From: Amycolatopsis vastitatis
GTDB taxonomy: Bacteria > Actinomycetota > Actinomycetes > Mycobacteriales > Pseudonocardiaceae
Direction: 5' to 3'
DNA: 64,000 bases
NCBI RefSeq assembly: GCF_002234595.1
Contig: NZ_NMUL01000013.1
Span: forward strand, 1-64,000
Positions 38,718 to 47,715 of this stretch are shown here, piece by piece. Under the pieces are notes generated by a model that searched no databases, was not told the DNA's origin, and was given only the letters and a program-made list of their open reading frames with translations. Made by a program: the position numbers and the translations under genes. Numbering within the stretch: position 1 is the first letter of the stretch; each line of letters starts with the position of its first letter.

Positions 38718-39296
38718 TCAGATCACACCGGCCCGCACGGCGTAAGCGACCGCGTGCGGCCGGTTGCGCAGGTTGAGCCGGTTGGTCATGGCGTAGATGA
38801 CGTTCTTCACGGTCCGCTCCGAGTAGCAGAGCTTGCCCGCGATCTCGGCAGTGTCCCAGCCTTCGGCCATCAGGCGAAGCACATCCACCTCGCGCGGCGT
38901 CAGCGCCGCCCCGGCGCCCTCGTTGGCGAGGGCCTCGACCTGCTCGCGCAGCGACGCCGAGCGTCCGCGCGCGGCGGCGAGCACGCTTTCGGTGAGCCGG
39001 TCGAGCGCGGTCCGCGGCAGCACGGCCGAGACGTGGCAGTCGGCGAGCAGCTCCAGGTGCGACGGGTCGACGCGCCCGGCGACCAGCACGATCGCGGCGG
39101 GCGACTCGGCGGCCGCGGCCCGCAGCGCGGCGACGGCCTCCCGGTCGACCTGCCCGACGGCGAACACGAGCACAGCGGCCTCGCCGCGACGGGCGCGAGG
39201 CAGGACCAGCAGCTCCGGCCGGGACTTCAGGTGCTTGGTCAGCCCGGTCAACGCGATCGGATCGGACGCCCACGCCGCCACTCGCACCTGGTCCAT
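38718..39296 (-). CDS. Orphan LuxR-type regulator, paralogue 2, leading the sugar operon
   Basis: 192 residues. C-terminal LuxR HTH (LTPREVDVLRLMAEG, SERTVKNVIYAM) very similar to 25939-26541. The N-terminal half is receiver-like (SDPIALTGLTKHLKSRP) but lacks the phospho-Asp strand (AAVLVFAV). Its stop is 9 nt before the TTG start of the binding-protein gene, placing it in the operon. It therefore replaces the LacI-type CebR regulator that usually accompanies ceb operons. What it senses is not visible. CTTCACG units lie 50-90 nt upstream of its start. Confidence 0.8.
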   Translation of the reverse strand: MDQVRVAAWASDPIALTGLTKHLKSRPELLVLPRARRGEAAVLVFAVGQVDREAVAALRAAAAESPAAIVLVAGRVDPSHLELLADCHVSAVLPRTALDRLTESVLAAARGRSASLREQVEALANEGAGAALTPREVDVLRLMAEGWDTAEIAGKLCYSERTVKNVIYAMTNRLNLRNRPHAVAYAVRAGVI

Positions 39297-39348
39297 CGAG
39301 CCTCCCCTTCACACCATTTCCTGACTCGCTCCAGTCTGCTGAGGTCGC

Positions 39349-39390
39349 CTTCACGAATTCTCTAACGGAGCTACTGCCCTTCTTCACGCC
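39349..39390. promoter_or_regulatory. CTTCACG repeats upstream of LuxR paralogue 2
   Basis: CTTCACG occurs at 39349 and at 39382 (the latter as CTTCACGCC), 33 bp apart, three helical turns at 11 bp. A weaker CTTCACA is at 39307. The same word, phased by 22 bp, precedes the paralogous gene. The 150-nt gap must also carry the promoter of the divergent nagZ-like gene. Confidence 0.35.
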
Positions 39391-39445
39391 GTGCAGTCGG
39401 GGCGTCGACTACCGTCGGGGGACATGCCGACGAGTGAAGGGACCG

Positions 39446-40636
39446 ATGAACCACCGACGTCTTGCCGCCTTCGGGGCGGCATTGGGCCTCGCAGCCGGCT
39501 TTCTGCTGGTCGCGAACCTGCCCTCGCAAACCATCTCCGGGCTGGCAGTGCCCTTGACGTCAGGGCCCTTGGCCTCGGTGCCTTCGTCGCCGGTGGTTCC
39601 CGTTCCCTCGCGGCCGTCGGTACCCACGTCGCGGCTGGCGCGGCCAGGTGACTGTGCGTCGCTGGCGGCCAGTCTCGACGTCCCCGCGCAGGTCGCGCAA
39701 CTGGTCGTCGTGGGAGTGTCCGGCGACAACCCCGCCGCCACGGTCTCGCTGGTTCGCGACCACCAGGTCGGCGGGATCTTCATCGGCGGTAACGCAACAG
39801 CGTTGTTGAAAGATCGTTCCCTGGCGGCGGTCCAGGCCGTGGCCCGGGTGCCGGTGGCGGTGGCGGTCGACGAGGAGGGCGGCCGCGTCCAGCGCATCGA
39901 CGACCTCGACGGCAACCTGCCGTCGGCCCGGACGATGGCCGCGACGAAGTCCCCGGCGGAAGTCCGCGCGCTGGCCACCGAACGCGGTCGTCAGCTGCGC
40001 GCCCGCGGGGTGACCGTGGACTTCGCCCCGGACACCGACGTCACGGACGCGCCGGACGGCGACGTGATCGGCGACCGGTCGTTCAGCCCGGACCCGGCCC
40101 GGGTGAAGACGTACGCGACGGCGTTCGCGGCGGGCCTGCGCGAGGCGGGTGTCCAGCCCGTGCTGAAGCACTTCCCGGGCCACGGCCACGGCTCGGGCGA
40201 CTCGCACAAGGGCACGGTGGTCACGCCACCGCTCGACCGGCTTCGGGCGGTCGATCTGGTGCCCTACCGCGACTTGGCCGACTACGGCCCGGTCGCCGTG
40301 ATGATCGGCCACCTCGACGTGCCGGATCTGACGGCCGGGGTCCCGGCTTCCGTTTCGCCGGCCGCGTACCAGTTGCTGCGCGGCGAATTCGGGTTCACCG
40401 GCCCGGTGGTCACCGACGATCTCGGGGCGATGAAGGCGATCACCGCGCAGTATCCGTTGCCGGAGGCGGTGCTGAAGGCCCTTCAGGCGGGCGCGGATCA
40501 GGCGTTGTGGTCCTCCGGGGGACGGGTCGACGAGGTGCTGGACCGGTTGGTCAAGGCGGTGGCGTCGGGAGAACTGCCGAAGGCGCGGGTGCAGGAATCG
40601 GTCACGCGGGTGCTGCGGGGCAAGGGCCTCTGCTGA
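39446..40636 (+). CDS. nagZ: GH3 beta-N-acetylglucosaminidase, NagZ/LpqI-like
   Basis: 396 residues. N-terminal hydrophobic signal or anchor (1-~27) and a Pro/Ser/Val-rich linker precede a GH3 TIM barrel. KHFPGHG (241-247) and the GDSH motif with H254 are the NagZ-specific features; H254 is the expected acid/base and the Asp in VVTDDLGAM (323-329) the nucleophile. It removes GlcNAc from muropeptides or chitin-derived oligomers outside the membrane. I see no lipobox Cys after the signal, unlike mycobacterial LpqI. ATG 39446 is 5 nt after AAGGGA; a GTG 12 nt upstream is less well placed. Confidence 0.88.
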   Translation: MNHRRLAAFGAALGLAAGFLLVANLPSQTISGLAVPLTSGPLASVPSSPVVPVPSRPSVPTSRLARPGDCASLAASLDVPAQVAQLVVVGVSGDNPAATVSLVRDHQVGGIFIGGNATALLKDRSLAAVQAVARVPVAVAVDEEGGRVQRIDDLDGNLPSARTMAATKSPAEVRALATERGRQLRARGVTVDFAPDTDVTDAPDGDVIGDRSFSPDPARVKTYATAFAAGLREAGVQPVLKHFPGHGHGSGDSHKGTVVTPPLDRLRAVDLVPYRDLADYGPVAVMIGHLDVPDLTAGVPASVSPAAYQLLRGEFGFTGPVVTDDLGAMKAITAQYPLPEAVLKALQAGADQALWSSGGRVDEVLDRLVKAVASGELPKARVQESVTRVLRGKGLC

Positions 40637-40684
40637 GCTTTCCGGAAAGCGGGCTTGACCCTGCCCCTGCGTCAAGGTTCGACG

Positions 40685-42118
40685 ATGGTTCCCATGACCG
40701 AGAACGCACTGCACACCGCCGAAGCCCGGATCCGCGACCTGGCCGCCGACGCCTGCGCGGCCGACCACATTCCCGGCTTCGTCGCCGGCGTCCACCAAGC
40801 CGGCGAACAGATCGTCGTCGCCCACGGCACCGCGAACGTCGCCACCGGCGCTCCGATGCGCGATGACACCGGCTTCCTCTTCGGCTCGGTGACCAAGGTT
40901 TTGACCACCACGCTGGTCCTCCAGCAGGCCGAGCGCGGGAACCTGGACCTCGACGCGCCGGTGTCGAAATACCTGCCGGAATTCGCCCTCACCACGCCCG
41001 GCGCCGCGGACGGCATCCTCGTCCGGCACCTGATCTCGCACACCAACGGCATCGACGCGGACCTCTACTTCCCCGACGCGCGGGGCCGGGACGCCCTCAA
41101 GACCTACGTCGAAGGCCTCGCGAGCAGCTGCGGCACGCTTTTCGAGCCCGGCGAGCAGCTCAGCTACTCCAACGGCGGCATGATCGTCGCGGGCCGCGTG
41201 CTGGAAGTGGTGACCGGGCTGTCCTTCCCGGAGCTGCTCGAACGCGACGTCTACGCGCCCGCCGGCATGGCGGACGCGAGCACCTCGGCCGCCCAGGCCA
41301 TCCTGCGCAGTACCGCGATCGGCCACTTCCCGGACCCCGCCACCATGACACCCCGGCCCACGGGCATGTTCATGCTGCCCGACACCTGGGGGCCCGCTGG
41401 GGGCACGCCGATCGGCACCGTCGCCGACCTGCTCGCCTTCGGGCGCATTCACCTCGCGGGCGGGGTGTCGCCGTCCGGCGCCCGCGTCCTGTCGGCCGAA
41501 TCGACCGCGCTGATGCAGCGGGTCTCGCACGACATGGCCACCCCGAACGTCCCGCCGATGGGCCTGGGCTGGGTCCGCTACCCGTTCGGCGACACGACCG
41601 TGCTGGCCATGTCCGGCGCGTCGCCCGGCGGCGTGTCCATCCTGTGCGTCGTCCCGGAGCACGACCTGGTCTTCACCGCCTTCGGCAACACCCCGGGGGC
41701 GATCGTGCTGCACGACCGGATCCTGCGGATGCTCCTGAGCGAGCACCTCGGCGTGACGATCCCCGCCGTGCTGACCGAACCGGAGCCGGACGTCGACCTC
41801 GCCCCGTACGCGGGCACCTACCGCTCCGGCCAGCTCCGCATCGACGTCAGCGTCGTCGACGGCCGGCTCGAGGAGCGGACCACCTACGAACCGGCGGACG
41901 AGTCGCAGGAACGGATCTTCACCGCGTTCGCCGGCGGCACAACCTCCGCTCCGCCGCAGCGCTACGTGCCGATCCGCCCCGGCCTCTTCGCGCCGGCCGG
42001 GTACCCGCCGGAGATGTTCGACGGATACCTGCGTCTCCTGCTGGTCTCCTACCACGACGTCCGCGACGGCCGGGCGCGCTTCCGCAACGGCGGTGGGCGC
42101 CTGACCCGGCGAGCCTGA
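40685..42118 (+). CDS. Serine hydrolase, beta-lactamase/class C fold
   Basis: 477 residues with no signal peptide. Catalytic SxxK is S68-V-T-K71 (FGSVTK) and YxN is Y161-S-N. The C-terminal ~100 residues form a lipocalin-like or DUF3471-like domain (YAGTYRSGQLRIDVSVVDGRL). It is in the family of EstB-type esterases, D-aminopeptidases and penicillin-binding-like hydrolases; substrate unknown. ATG 40685 has AAGG 7 nt upstream and is preferred to ATG 40694. Located 48 nt after nagZ and 33 nt before the MerR gene on the same strand, so possible co-transcription. Confidence 0.82.
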   Translation: MVPMTENALHTAEARIRDLAADACAADHIPGFVAGVHQAGEQIVVAHGTANVATGAPMRDDTGFLFGSVTKVLTTTLVLQQAERGNLDLDAPVSKYLPEFALTTPGAADGILVRHLISHTNGIDADLYFPDARGRDALKTYVEGLASSCGTLFEPGEQLSYSNGGMIVAGRVLEVVTGLSFPELLERDVYAPAGMADASTSAAQAILRSTAIGHFPDPATMTPRPTGMFMLPDTWGPAGGTPIGTVADLLAFGRIHLAGGVSPSGARVLSAESTALMQRVSHDMATPNVPPMGLGWVRYPFGDTTVLAMSGASPGGVSILCVVPEHDLVFTAFGNTPGAIVLHDRILRMLLSEHLGVTIPAVLTEPEPDVDLAPYAGTYRSGQLRIDVSVVDGRLEERTTYEPADESQERIFTAFAGGTTSAPPQRYVPIRPGLFAPAGYPPEMFDGYLRLLLVSYHDVRDGRARFRNGGGRLTRRA

Positions 42119-42151
42119 CCGGTTTCCCCGGCCACGTGGAACGATGCCCGC

Positions 42152-42865
42152 ATGATCACGATCGGCCGGCTCGCGGACTACGCCGGCGTGACCGTCAAGG
42201 CCGTGCGGCACTACCACGAGCGCGGCCTCCTGGCTGAGCCCGGCCGCGATTCGTCCGGCTACCGGCGCTACACCGCCCAGCACGCCATCGACCTGGTCAA
42301 GATCAGGACCCTGGCCGCCGCGGGCGTGCCGCTGGCCCGCATCAAGGACCTGCTCGACGCCGACGAGGACACGCTCGCGGGGGCCATCGCCGAAATCGAC
42401 GACGATCTCCGCGAGCGCATCGCGCAGCTGCGGCGGACCCGCGGCCAGCTCGCCCAGCTGCGCGGCGGCGACCGGCTTTTCGTCTCGCCGGAAGTCGCCG
42501 GCTACCTCGACGAGCTGCGCGAGCTCGGTGTCAGCGAGCGTCAACTCCGCCTGGAGCGCGACGGCTGGATCCTGATGCAGACGGCTTCGCCCGAGGACGC
42601 CGCGGCGTGGGTCGCCGAAAAACGGGAGCTCCTGGCCGATCCGGAGTTCCGCGCCCTGTGCCTCGACCACGACGCCGCCTACGACTGGTCGCCGGACGAT
42701 CCGCGGCTTCCCGCGCTCGCGGAACGCACGCGGAACTGGTTCGCCGAGCGGCCCGGACCCGGCGCAGCGGGCAACCCCGCGATCGCGCGGCTGGCCGCGG
42801 AATCCTTGCCCGGAGCGTCTTCGCCGGCCTGGGACCGCCTGGCCCGGCTCATGGAGAATCCGTGA
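42152..42865 (+). CDS. MerR-family transcriptional regulator
   Basis: 237 residues. N-terminal MerR winged helix (ITIGRLADYAGVTVKAVRHYHERGLL, seen as IGRLADYAGV and VRHYHERGLL), a dimerisation coiled coil (about 75-115), and a C-terminal ~100-residue helical domain without the metal-binding Cys of MerR proper. So it probably senses a small molecule or drug-like ligand. It is directly after the serine-hydrolase gene and likely in the same transcript. Confidence 0.85.
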   Translation: MITIGRLADYAGVTVKAVRHYHERGLLAEPGRDSSGYRRYTAQHAIDLVKIRTLAAAGVPLARIKDLLDADEDTLAGAIAEIDDDLRERIAQLRRTRGQLAQLRGGDRLFVSPEVAGYLDELRELGVSERQLRLERDGWILMQTASPEDAAAWVAEKRELLADPEFRALCLDHDAAYDWSPDDPRLPALAERTRNWFAERPGPGAAGNPAIARLAAESLPGASSPAWDRLARLMENP

Positions 42866-43067
42866 GCCGTCGCGGCGTAAGAAAAGGACCGCCCGGCGGG
42901 CCACCCACAGCACGGTTTCGGTTGCGTTCCAGCGATTCGTCGTAGTCACACCAACGACGTTACCGAACACGCGTTCGAACATCATCGCTGAATCAGGTGA
43001 ATCCACCGAAGAACTTCGAGCCCCCGATTTATGTTGCGGCACAAGGGAAATCCGGGCCGACCGACGT

Positions 43068-43114
43068 GAGCAGCCCCGTTTTCCATGCTATCGGTGAGCA
43101 CCGACAAAACGGGG
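43068..43114. repeat. Dispersed intergenic repeat A, copy 2
   Basis: In the 301-nt gap between the MerR gene and the aldo/keto reductase remnant. Shares its core with 24439-24480 and forms a nested structure: outer stem CCCCGTTTT (43074-43082)/AAAACGGGG (43106-43114), inner stem TCGGTG/CACCGA. The remainder of the gap (42866-43067) is less GC-rich than average and shows no gene. Confidence 0.6.
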
Positions 43115-43166
43115 GCGGCGATCGCGCCCGGACTTTCCGCAAGGGCACCCGGAACCAAGGAGCGGC

Positions 43167-43760
43167 GTGGCGAATCCCGGCGGCACCTTCACCCTCGGCG
43201 GCGACCTGCCGGTGACCCGCATGGGTTACGGCACCATGCAACTGACCGGCCCCGGGGTGTGGGGACCGCCGCGGGACCACGACACCGCCGTCGCCGTGCT
43301 GCGGGAGGCCGTCGAACGCGGCGTCACCCACCTCGACACCAGTAACTACTTCGGCCCCCACACCGTGAACACCCTCATCAAGGAGGCCCTCCGCCCCTAC
43401 CCCGAATCGCTCGTCATCGTGACGAAGGTCGGGGCGCGGCGCAGCGCGGACAAGGGCTGGCCGGCCGCCCTGTCGGCCGAGGACCTCACCCGGGCCGTGC
43501 ACGACGACCTGCGGAACCTCGGCGTCGACGCGCTCGGCGGGTTCAGCCCGCCGCAGTCCGGGCTGCTCGACGACTGCGCCGCCCGGGCCGGCGCCACCCC
43601 GATGCAGGTGGCGCCGGCCTGGCTGCCGCGGCGGTCGCCGTCGATGCTGCTCATCCCCGGCACGTCGTCGCCGGAGCACCTGCGCGAAAACCTCGCCGCC
43701 GCCGACCTCGAACTGCCCGGCGACGTGCTCGCCGATCTCGACCGGATCGGCACCGCCTGA
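43167..43760 (+). pseudogene. Aldo/keto reductase with internal deletion
   Basis: 197 residues; intact relatives are near 280. The start (GGDLPVTRMGYGTMQL) and end (GATPMQVAPAWLPRRSPSMLLIPGTSSPEHLRENLAAADL, in pieces) align well with family members. But the middle jumps from LRNLGVDAL directly to GGFSPPQSGLLDD. About 85 residues, including the strand with the catalytic His and cofactor contacts, are missing without a frameshift. The catalytic Tyr position also reads DTSNYFGPH where relatives have DTxxFYGPH, so Y and F are swapped. GTG 43167 behind AAGGAG. Probably a decaying gene or non-catalytic remnant. Confidence 0.7.
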
Positions 43761-43804
43761 TCGCTACGCTGAGCGCTCACACACGCACGAGGACGGAGAA
43801 CAGC

Positions 43805-44212
43805 GTGGCGCAGTGGGGCGATCTGGTCACTTACATCAGGCAGTCGTACCGGGTGGTGCGCGACGAACCGGACGAACTGCGCATCCGCCTGATCTTCGGC
43901 GACGAGCCCGACACCGAACAGCGCGCCCAGATCGTCGTGATCGCGCGCGAAATCCTCGACCAGCGCGAGGACTGGGTGCAGATCGCCACGCCGTTCGCCC
44001 GGCACGACGAGGTCGACCTCCTCGAGGTGCTGACCGAGGTCGGCGAGGCGATCGTGGTGGGCGGGCTCGCCGTGATGGGCGACCACATCGTGCTCCGCCA
44101 CTCGCTCCCGCTGATCAACCTGGACATCAACGAGTTCATCGACCCCCTCGAGCTGGTCGCCGGCGCGGCTGAGCTGCTGGAGCAGCAGTTCACCGGTCGC
44201 GACGACTACTGA
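43805..44212 (+). CDS. Hypothetical small acidic protein (YbjN-like?)
   Basis: 135 residues, acidic, soluble. Alternating strands and helices (LRIRLIFGD, QIVVIAREILD, DWVQIATPFA, VVGGLAVMGDHIVLRHSLPL) with a length and pattern reminiscent of YbjN/T3SS-chaperone-like folds, which is a weak inference. GTG 43805. Its end overlaps the MFS gene tail-to-tail by 23 bp. Confidence 0.65.
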   Translation: MAQWGDLVTYIRQSYRVVRDEPDELRIRLIFGDEPDTEQRAQIVVIAREILDQREDWVQIATPFARHDEVDLLEVLTEVGEAIVVGGLAVMGDHIVLRHSLPLINLDINEFIDPLELVAGAAELLEQQFTGRDDY

Positions 44213-45527
44213 GCGGGAGCACCGCGGCGCCCGCGGCCACGGTGAGACCGGCCCCGAGGCCGAGCGCCGCGGCCGCGCCGCCGGTGCCGAGGCAGAGGCC
44301 ACCGAGGAGCGCGACGCCGAGGGTGCCGCCGAGCTGCTGCACCGCGTTGAGCAACCCGGCCGCCGAGCCGGTTTCGTGCGGCCGGACGCGGTGCAGGGCG
44401 GCGGTGAAGAACGGCACCGTGAACGTCCCCATCCCGAGCCCGCACAGCGCGAGCGCGCCGAGCAGCGGCCACGGGTACGAACGCACCCCACCGGCGTAGA
44501 CGGCGGTGGCGGCGAGGATCCCGGCCAGCAGCAGGGCCAGTCCGGCGAACATCACGCGCGCGCCGAACCTCGGCACCAGCCGGGCGCCGGCGAACCACGA
44601 CGACACCGCGAGCCCGGCCGAGAGCGGCAGGAGCGTCAGGCCCGCGGTGCGGACGTCGACGCCGAGGCCGAGCTGCAGCTGCATCGGCACCACCTGCATC
44701 AGCCCGGTCATCGTCGCGAAGAACAGCAGCGATCCCGCGAGCGCCCCCGGGAACCCGCGGTGGGCGAACAGGCTGGGCTCGACCAGCGGCGCGGCCGAGC
44801 GGCGCTGGTGGAACCCGAACACCACCAGCAGCGCGGCACCGGCCGCGAGCAGCGCCCAGTTCGTCCCGCCCGGTTCGATCAGCGGGTACACGACCAGCCC
44901 GGCACCGGCGACGGCGAGCGCGGTGCCGACCGGGTCGAGCCTCGGCCGCGTGACGGCCCTGTCCTCCCGCAGCAGCCGCGCGGCGAAGAGCACCGCGAGC
45001 CCGAGCGGGACGTTCACCAGGAACACCGCCCGCCACGACACCGCCTGGGTCAGCAGGCCGCCGAGCAGCGGACCGGTGACCGCCGACAAGCCCATCACCG
45101 GCCCGATGCCGCCCAGGGCCTTCGCGAGTTCGTCGCCGTCGAACAGCGCGCGGATGAGGCCGATGGTCTGCGGGATGATCAGCGCCGCCGCCGCGCCCTG
45201 CACCGCGCGCGCCCCGATCAGCAGGCCGGCCGCGCCGGAAACCGCGCACGCCAGTGACGCGAGCACAAAGCCCATCACGCCGATCCGGAAGACCCTGGCC
45301 CGGCCGAAGAGGTCGCCGAGGCGGCCGCCGGTGATCAGGAAGACCGCGAACGGCAACGTGTAGGCCGCGCTGAACCACGGGACGTCGGTGGCCGGGCCGG
45401 GCAGCGCGGCGTGGATCACCGGCCCCGCGACCTGCACGATCGTGGCGTCGAGCAGGTTCATCGCCTCGGCGGTGAGCAGGACGGCCAGTGCGGCCCAGCG
45501 CCACCGGTAACGAGTCGTGGTCGGCAA
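44190..45527 (-). CDS. MFS multidrug exporter, DHA2 (14-helix) type
   Basis: 445 residues with about 14 transmembrane helices. It has the motif A signature GGRLGDLFGRARVF, motif C-like PVMGLSAVTGPLLGG, and LLDATIVQVAGP, the DHA2-type helix-1 sequence. Proton-driven export of drugs or metabolites is the family role. TTG 45527 is 6 nt after a strong AGGGGG and is preferred to GTG 45554, which has no such site. It diverges from the Lrp-type regulator gene with ~110 nt between starts, the typical layout of a regulator and its target pump. Confidence 0.85.
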   Translation of the reverse strand: MPTTTRYRWRWAALAVLLTAEAMNLLDATIVQVAGPVIHAALPGPATDVPWFSAAYTLPFAVFLITGGRLGDLFGRARVFRIGVMGFVLASLACAVSGAAGLLIGARAVQGAAAALIIPQTIGLIRALFDGDELAKALGGIGPVMGLSAVTGPLLGGLLTQAVSWRAVFLVNVPLGLAVLFAARLLREDRAVTRPRLDPVGTALAVAGAGLVVYPLIEPGGTNWALLAAGAALLVVFGFHQRRSAAPLVEPSLFAHRGFPGALAGSLLFFATMTGLMQVVPMQLQLGLGVDVRTAGLTLLPLSAGLAVSSWFAGARLVPRFGARVMFAGLALLLAGILAATAVYAGGVRSYPWPLLGALALCGLGMGTFTVPFFTAALHRVRPHETGSAAGLLNAVQQLGGTLGVALLGGLCLGTGGAAAALGLGAGLTVAAGAAVLPLSSRRDR

Positions 45528-45636
45528 GAGGTGCCCCCTTTCGTTCGCCGCCACCTTGTCGAGTGATCACACCGGCGTTCCAGCCATAGGGAGCAGATAG
45601 CGGATTTCTTCCATGTGTTGCGGTTGAATGCGGGAT

Positions 45637-46584
45637 ATGACCACGCTGGACGCTGTCGACCGTGCCCTGGTCCACGCACTGCACATCGACGCCCGGGCGC
45701 CGTTCACGAAGATCGGCGATGTCCTCGGCGTCTCGACGCAGACCGTGGCACGGCGCTACCGCCGCCTTCGCGCCGAAGCCTCGCTGGGCGTCGTCGGCCT
45801 GCCGGACCCGCAACGCCCCGGGCAGGCCGAATGGATGGTCCGGCTGACCGCGACGCCGCACACCGCGCAGGACCTCGCCCACGCACTCGCCCGTCGCGCC
45901 GACACCGCGTGGATCAAGCTCATGTCCGGCGGCACGGAGATCTGCGTGAACGTGCAGACGCCCGCCGCGAGCGACCATTCGCTGCTGCTGCGGGACATCC
46001 CGCGGACCGTGAGCGTCACCGCGGTGTCGGCACACCAGCTGCTGCACCGCTACTTCGGCGGCCCCAGCGCCTGGCTGGGCCGGGCGAACTCCCTCGACGC
46101 GGCCCAGATCGCGGCGCTCACGCCGGCGCACCAGGGCCCGGGCAAGCCGCTGACCGGGGAAGACGACGCGCTGATGGCCGCGCTGCAGCGGGACGGCCGC
46201 GCGAGCCTGGCCGAGCTGGCGGCGGCCACCGGCTGGTCCGCGGCGACCGTCGCGCGGCGGCTGGCGGACCTCCAGGCCGGCGGCACGGTGTTCTTCGACC
46301 TGGAGATCGACCCGGCGCCGCTGGGCGCCACGACGCAGGCGCTGCTCTGGATGGCGGTCGCGCCCGCCCACCTCGACCGCGTCGCGAAGAAGCTGTCGAC
46401 GCACCCGGAGCTCGCGCTCGTCGCCGCCACGACCGGCTCGGCCACCCTGGTCGCGCACGCGCTCTGCCCGGACGCGGCCGCGCTGCACCACTACCTGACC
46501 CACCGGCTGGGCGCGCTCGAGGCCATCCGCACGCTGGAGACGGCGCCGGTCCTGCGAACGATCAAGGCCGCCGCGTCCCGGTGA
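45637..46584 (+). CDS. Lrp/AsnC-family regulator (two-domain-repeat form)
   Basis: 315 residues, twice the normal Lrp length: two consecutive AsnC units. Each has a helix-turn-helix (IGDVLGVSTQTVARRYRRLR near residue 30; LAAATGWSAATVARRLADLQ near 200) followed by a RAM-like sensing domain. This duplicated form is common in actinomycetes. ATG 45637 (MTTLDAVDR) is preferred; ATG 45628 is in frame, and neither has a strong ribosome-binding site. Divergent from the MFS exporter, which it probably controls. Confidence 0.82.
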   Translation: MTTLDAVDRALVHALHIDARAPFTKIGDVLGVSTQTVARRYRRLRAEASLGVVGLPDPQRPGQAEWMVRLTATPHTAQDLAHALARRADTAWIKLMSGGTEICVNVQTPAASDHSLLLRDIPRTVSVTAVSAHQLLHRYFGGPSAWLGRANSLDAAQIAALTPAHQGPGKPLTGEDDALMAALQRDGRASLAELAAATGWSAATVARRLADLQAGGTVFFDLEIDPAPLGATTQALLWMAVAPAHLDRVAKKLSTHPELALVAATTGSATLVAHALCPDAAALHHYLTHRLGALEAIRTLETAPVLRTIKAAASR

Positions 46585-46590
46585 GCCCGG

Positions 46591-46645
46591 ACGTCATGAA
46601 CGACCCGTTCCTGTCGTCCGGCGTCATGAACGAGTCGTTCATGAC
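46591..46645. repeat. Dispersed intergenic repeat B, copy 2
   Basis: About 90% identical by eye to 30547-30602, with the 23-nt palindrome (arms GTCATGAACGA and TCGTTCATGAC) perfectly conserved at 46623-46645. It lies between the convergent Lrp and zinc-finger genes and could terminate either. Confidence 0.75.
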
Positions 46646-46667
46646 ACCGGAGCGCGGCCGCGGAGTC

Positions 46668-46844
46668 CTAAGTGGACTTGGCTTCGACCAGGTGGTCGAG
46701 CATGCCGCGGACGGCTTCGAACTCCCGGACCTCCTGGCGGCAGTCCGGGCAGGCGTCGAGGTGCCGCTCGACCCGTGCCACGTCGGCGGCGTCGAGCAGC
46801 CCCAGGCTGTAGGCCCCGAGGTCGGTCCGGTCGTACCGGCCCAT
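46668..46844 (-). CDS. Short zinc-finger (zf-HC2) protein, anti-sigma-like
   Basis: 58 residues: MGRYDRTDLGAYSLGLLD, then VERHLDACPDC with the H-x3-C-x2-C zinc site of ZAS-type anti-sigma factors, then a helix. Full anti-sigma factors continue into a membrane helix; this one stops, so it is either a cytosolic mini-version or a truncated gene. No ECF sigma gene is adjacent. ATG 46844 has GGAG 9 nt upstream. The 316-nt gap to the divergent gene at 47161 shows no further gene and no convincing ECF promoter. Confidence 0.65.
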   Translation of the reverse strand: MGRYDRTDLGAYSLGLLDAADVARVERHLDACPDCRQEVREFEAVRGMLDHLVEAKST

Positions 46845-47160
46845 GGATCGCGTCTCCGTTTCCGCGCCCCCCGAGGGAACGCCCGCACTATCGGGATGCC
46901 TCCAGGGTCCGGAAAGGGACGCGTCACCGGAGAAGTTCCGCGGTTTTCTACCCGATCGGCCGACAACTTCGGACGGCAAACAGCCCATGTGAGTGAAAGC
47001 GGTCGTCACGCAGCTCACCCGTCCGAACACGGAACGCTTTTCTGGGAGCGATTTCGGCGATTCCGCGTCATCGCTCCCCGGCTCGCCCGTCGGACCTGCG
47101 TCGGGTCGGAGTTTTCCGGCCTCGACCTGGGCATGCAGGCGATCCGAAACGAGGAGAGCG

Positions 47161-47409
47161 ATGACCGTACGGAGCCACCGGGCGGACGACGTCGTGGACG
47201 AGGTCGGGGTGTGGCTGGCGGGGGAGTTCGCGGGGCGGCTCCCCGCCTCGGAGATCGATCGCGTCGTCCGGGCGACGCGGCTCGACCTCGAAGGGAGCAT
47301 CGCGCCGGAGGAGCTCGGGGAAATGCTCCACCGGCTGGGCCGGGCCCGGCTGCAGCGGCTCCTGCAGTACGCGCCGGCCGCGCAGGTGCGGATTCCGCAG
47401 GCGCGCTGA
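47161..47409 (+). CDS. Small helical protein (three-helix-bundle dimerisation type)
   Basis: 82 residues. ATG 47161 follows GAGGAGA at 5 nt. Three helices are predicted, with the pattern VWLAGEFAGRLP, IDRVVRATRLDLEG and LHRLGRARLQRLL that I associate with a three-helix-bundle dimerisation domain family of actinomycetes. Function unknown. The 306-nt gap after it ends with the DasR-like site and chitinase promoter. Confidence 0.6.
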   Translation: MTVRSHRADDVVDEVGVWLAGEFAGRLPASEIDRVVRATRLDLEGSIAPEELGEMLHRLGRARLQRLLQYAPAAQVRIPQAR

Positions 47410-47588
47410 CCGGGGGCGGCGGGGATCCCGGGAGCGGCAGGGTTCCCGGGGCCGCAGGGGCTCCGGGCGGCAGGTCCCCCGGGCGACAAGGACTCCAAGG
47501 GCGGCGGGGTCGTCCTGGCCACCCGGCCACGGCCGGTCCGCGAGGGGACGTTCGCGCACACCCCTTGCCCGGACCGGCCCCATTCTTG

Positions 47589-47604
47589 ACTGGACTAGAC
47601 CAAT
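47589..47604. promoter_or_regulatory. DasR-like (dre) operator upstream of the chitinase gene
   Basis: ACTGGACTAGACCAAT matches 14 of 16 positions of the DasR-responsive element (ACTGGTCTAGACCAGT) described in Streptomyces. It lies 112 nt upstream of the chitinase start. DasR is the GntR-type repressor released by GlcN-6-P-type ligands and controls chitin use, so this site fits the gene it precedes. Confidence 0.65.
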
Positions 47605-47715
47605 CTGCTCTAGTGACCGTTGTCACGTTCGTCTCGGCCGGATGAGCACCCCCGATCTTCGACGCCGGGCGCCCGCGCGCCCGGATCCTGTCGTGGCCGA
47701 AGGAGTGAGCGAGTC

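Noticed and set aside
46845..47160. ECF sigma promoter for the zinc-finger gene
   Set aside because: GGAAC and CGTC words occur, but their spacing (about 13) is short of the 16-17 expected, and no sigma gene is adjacent.
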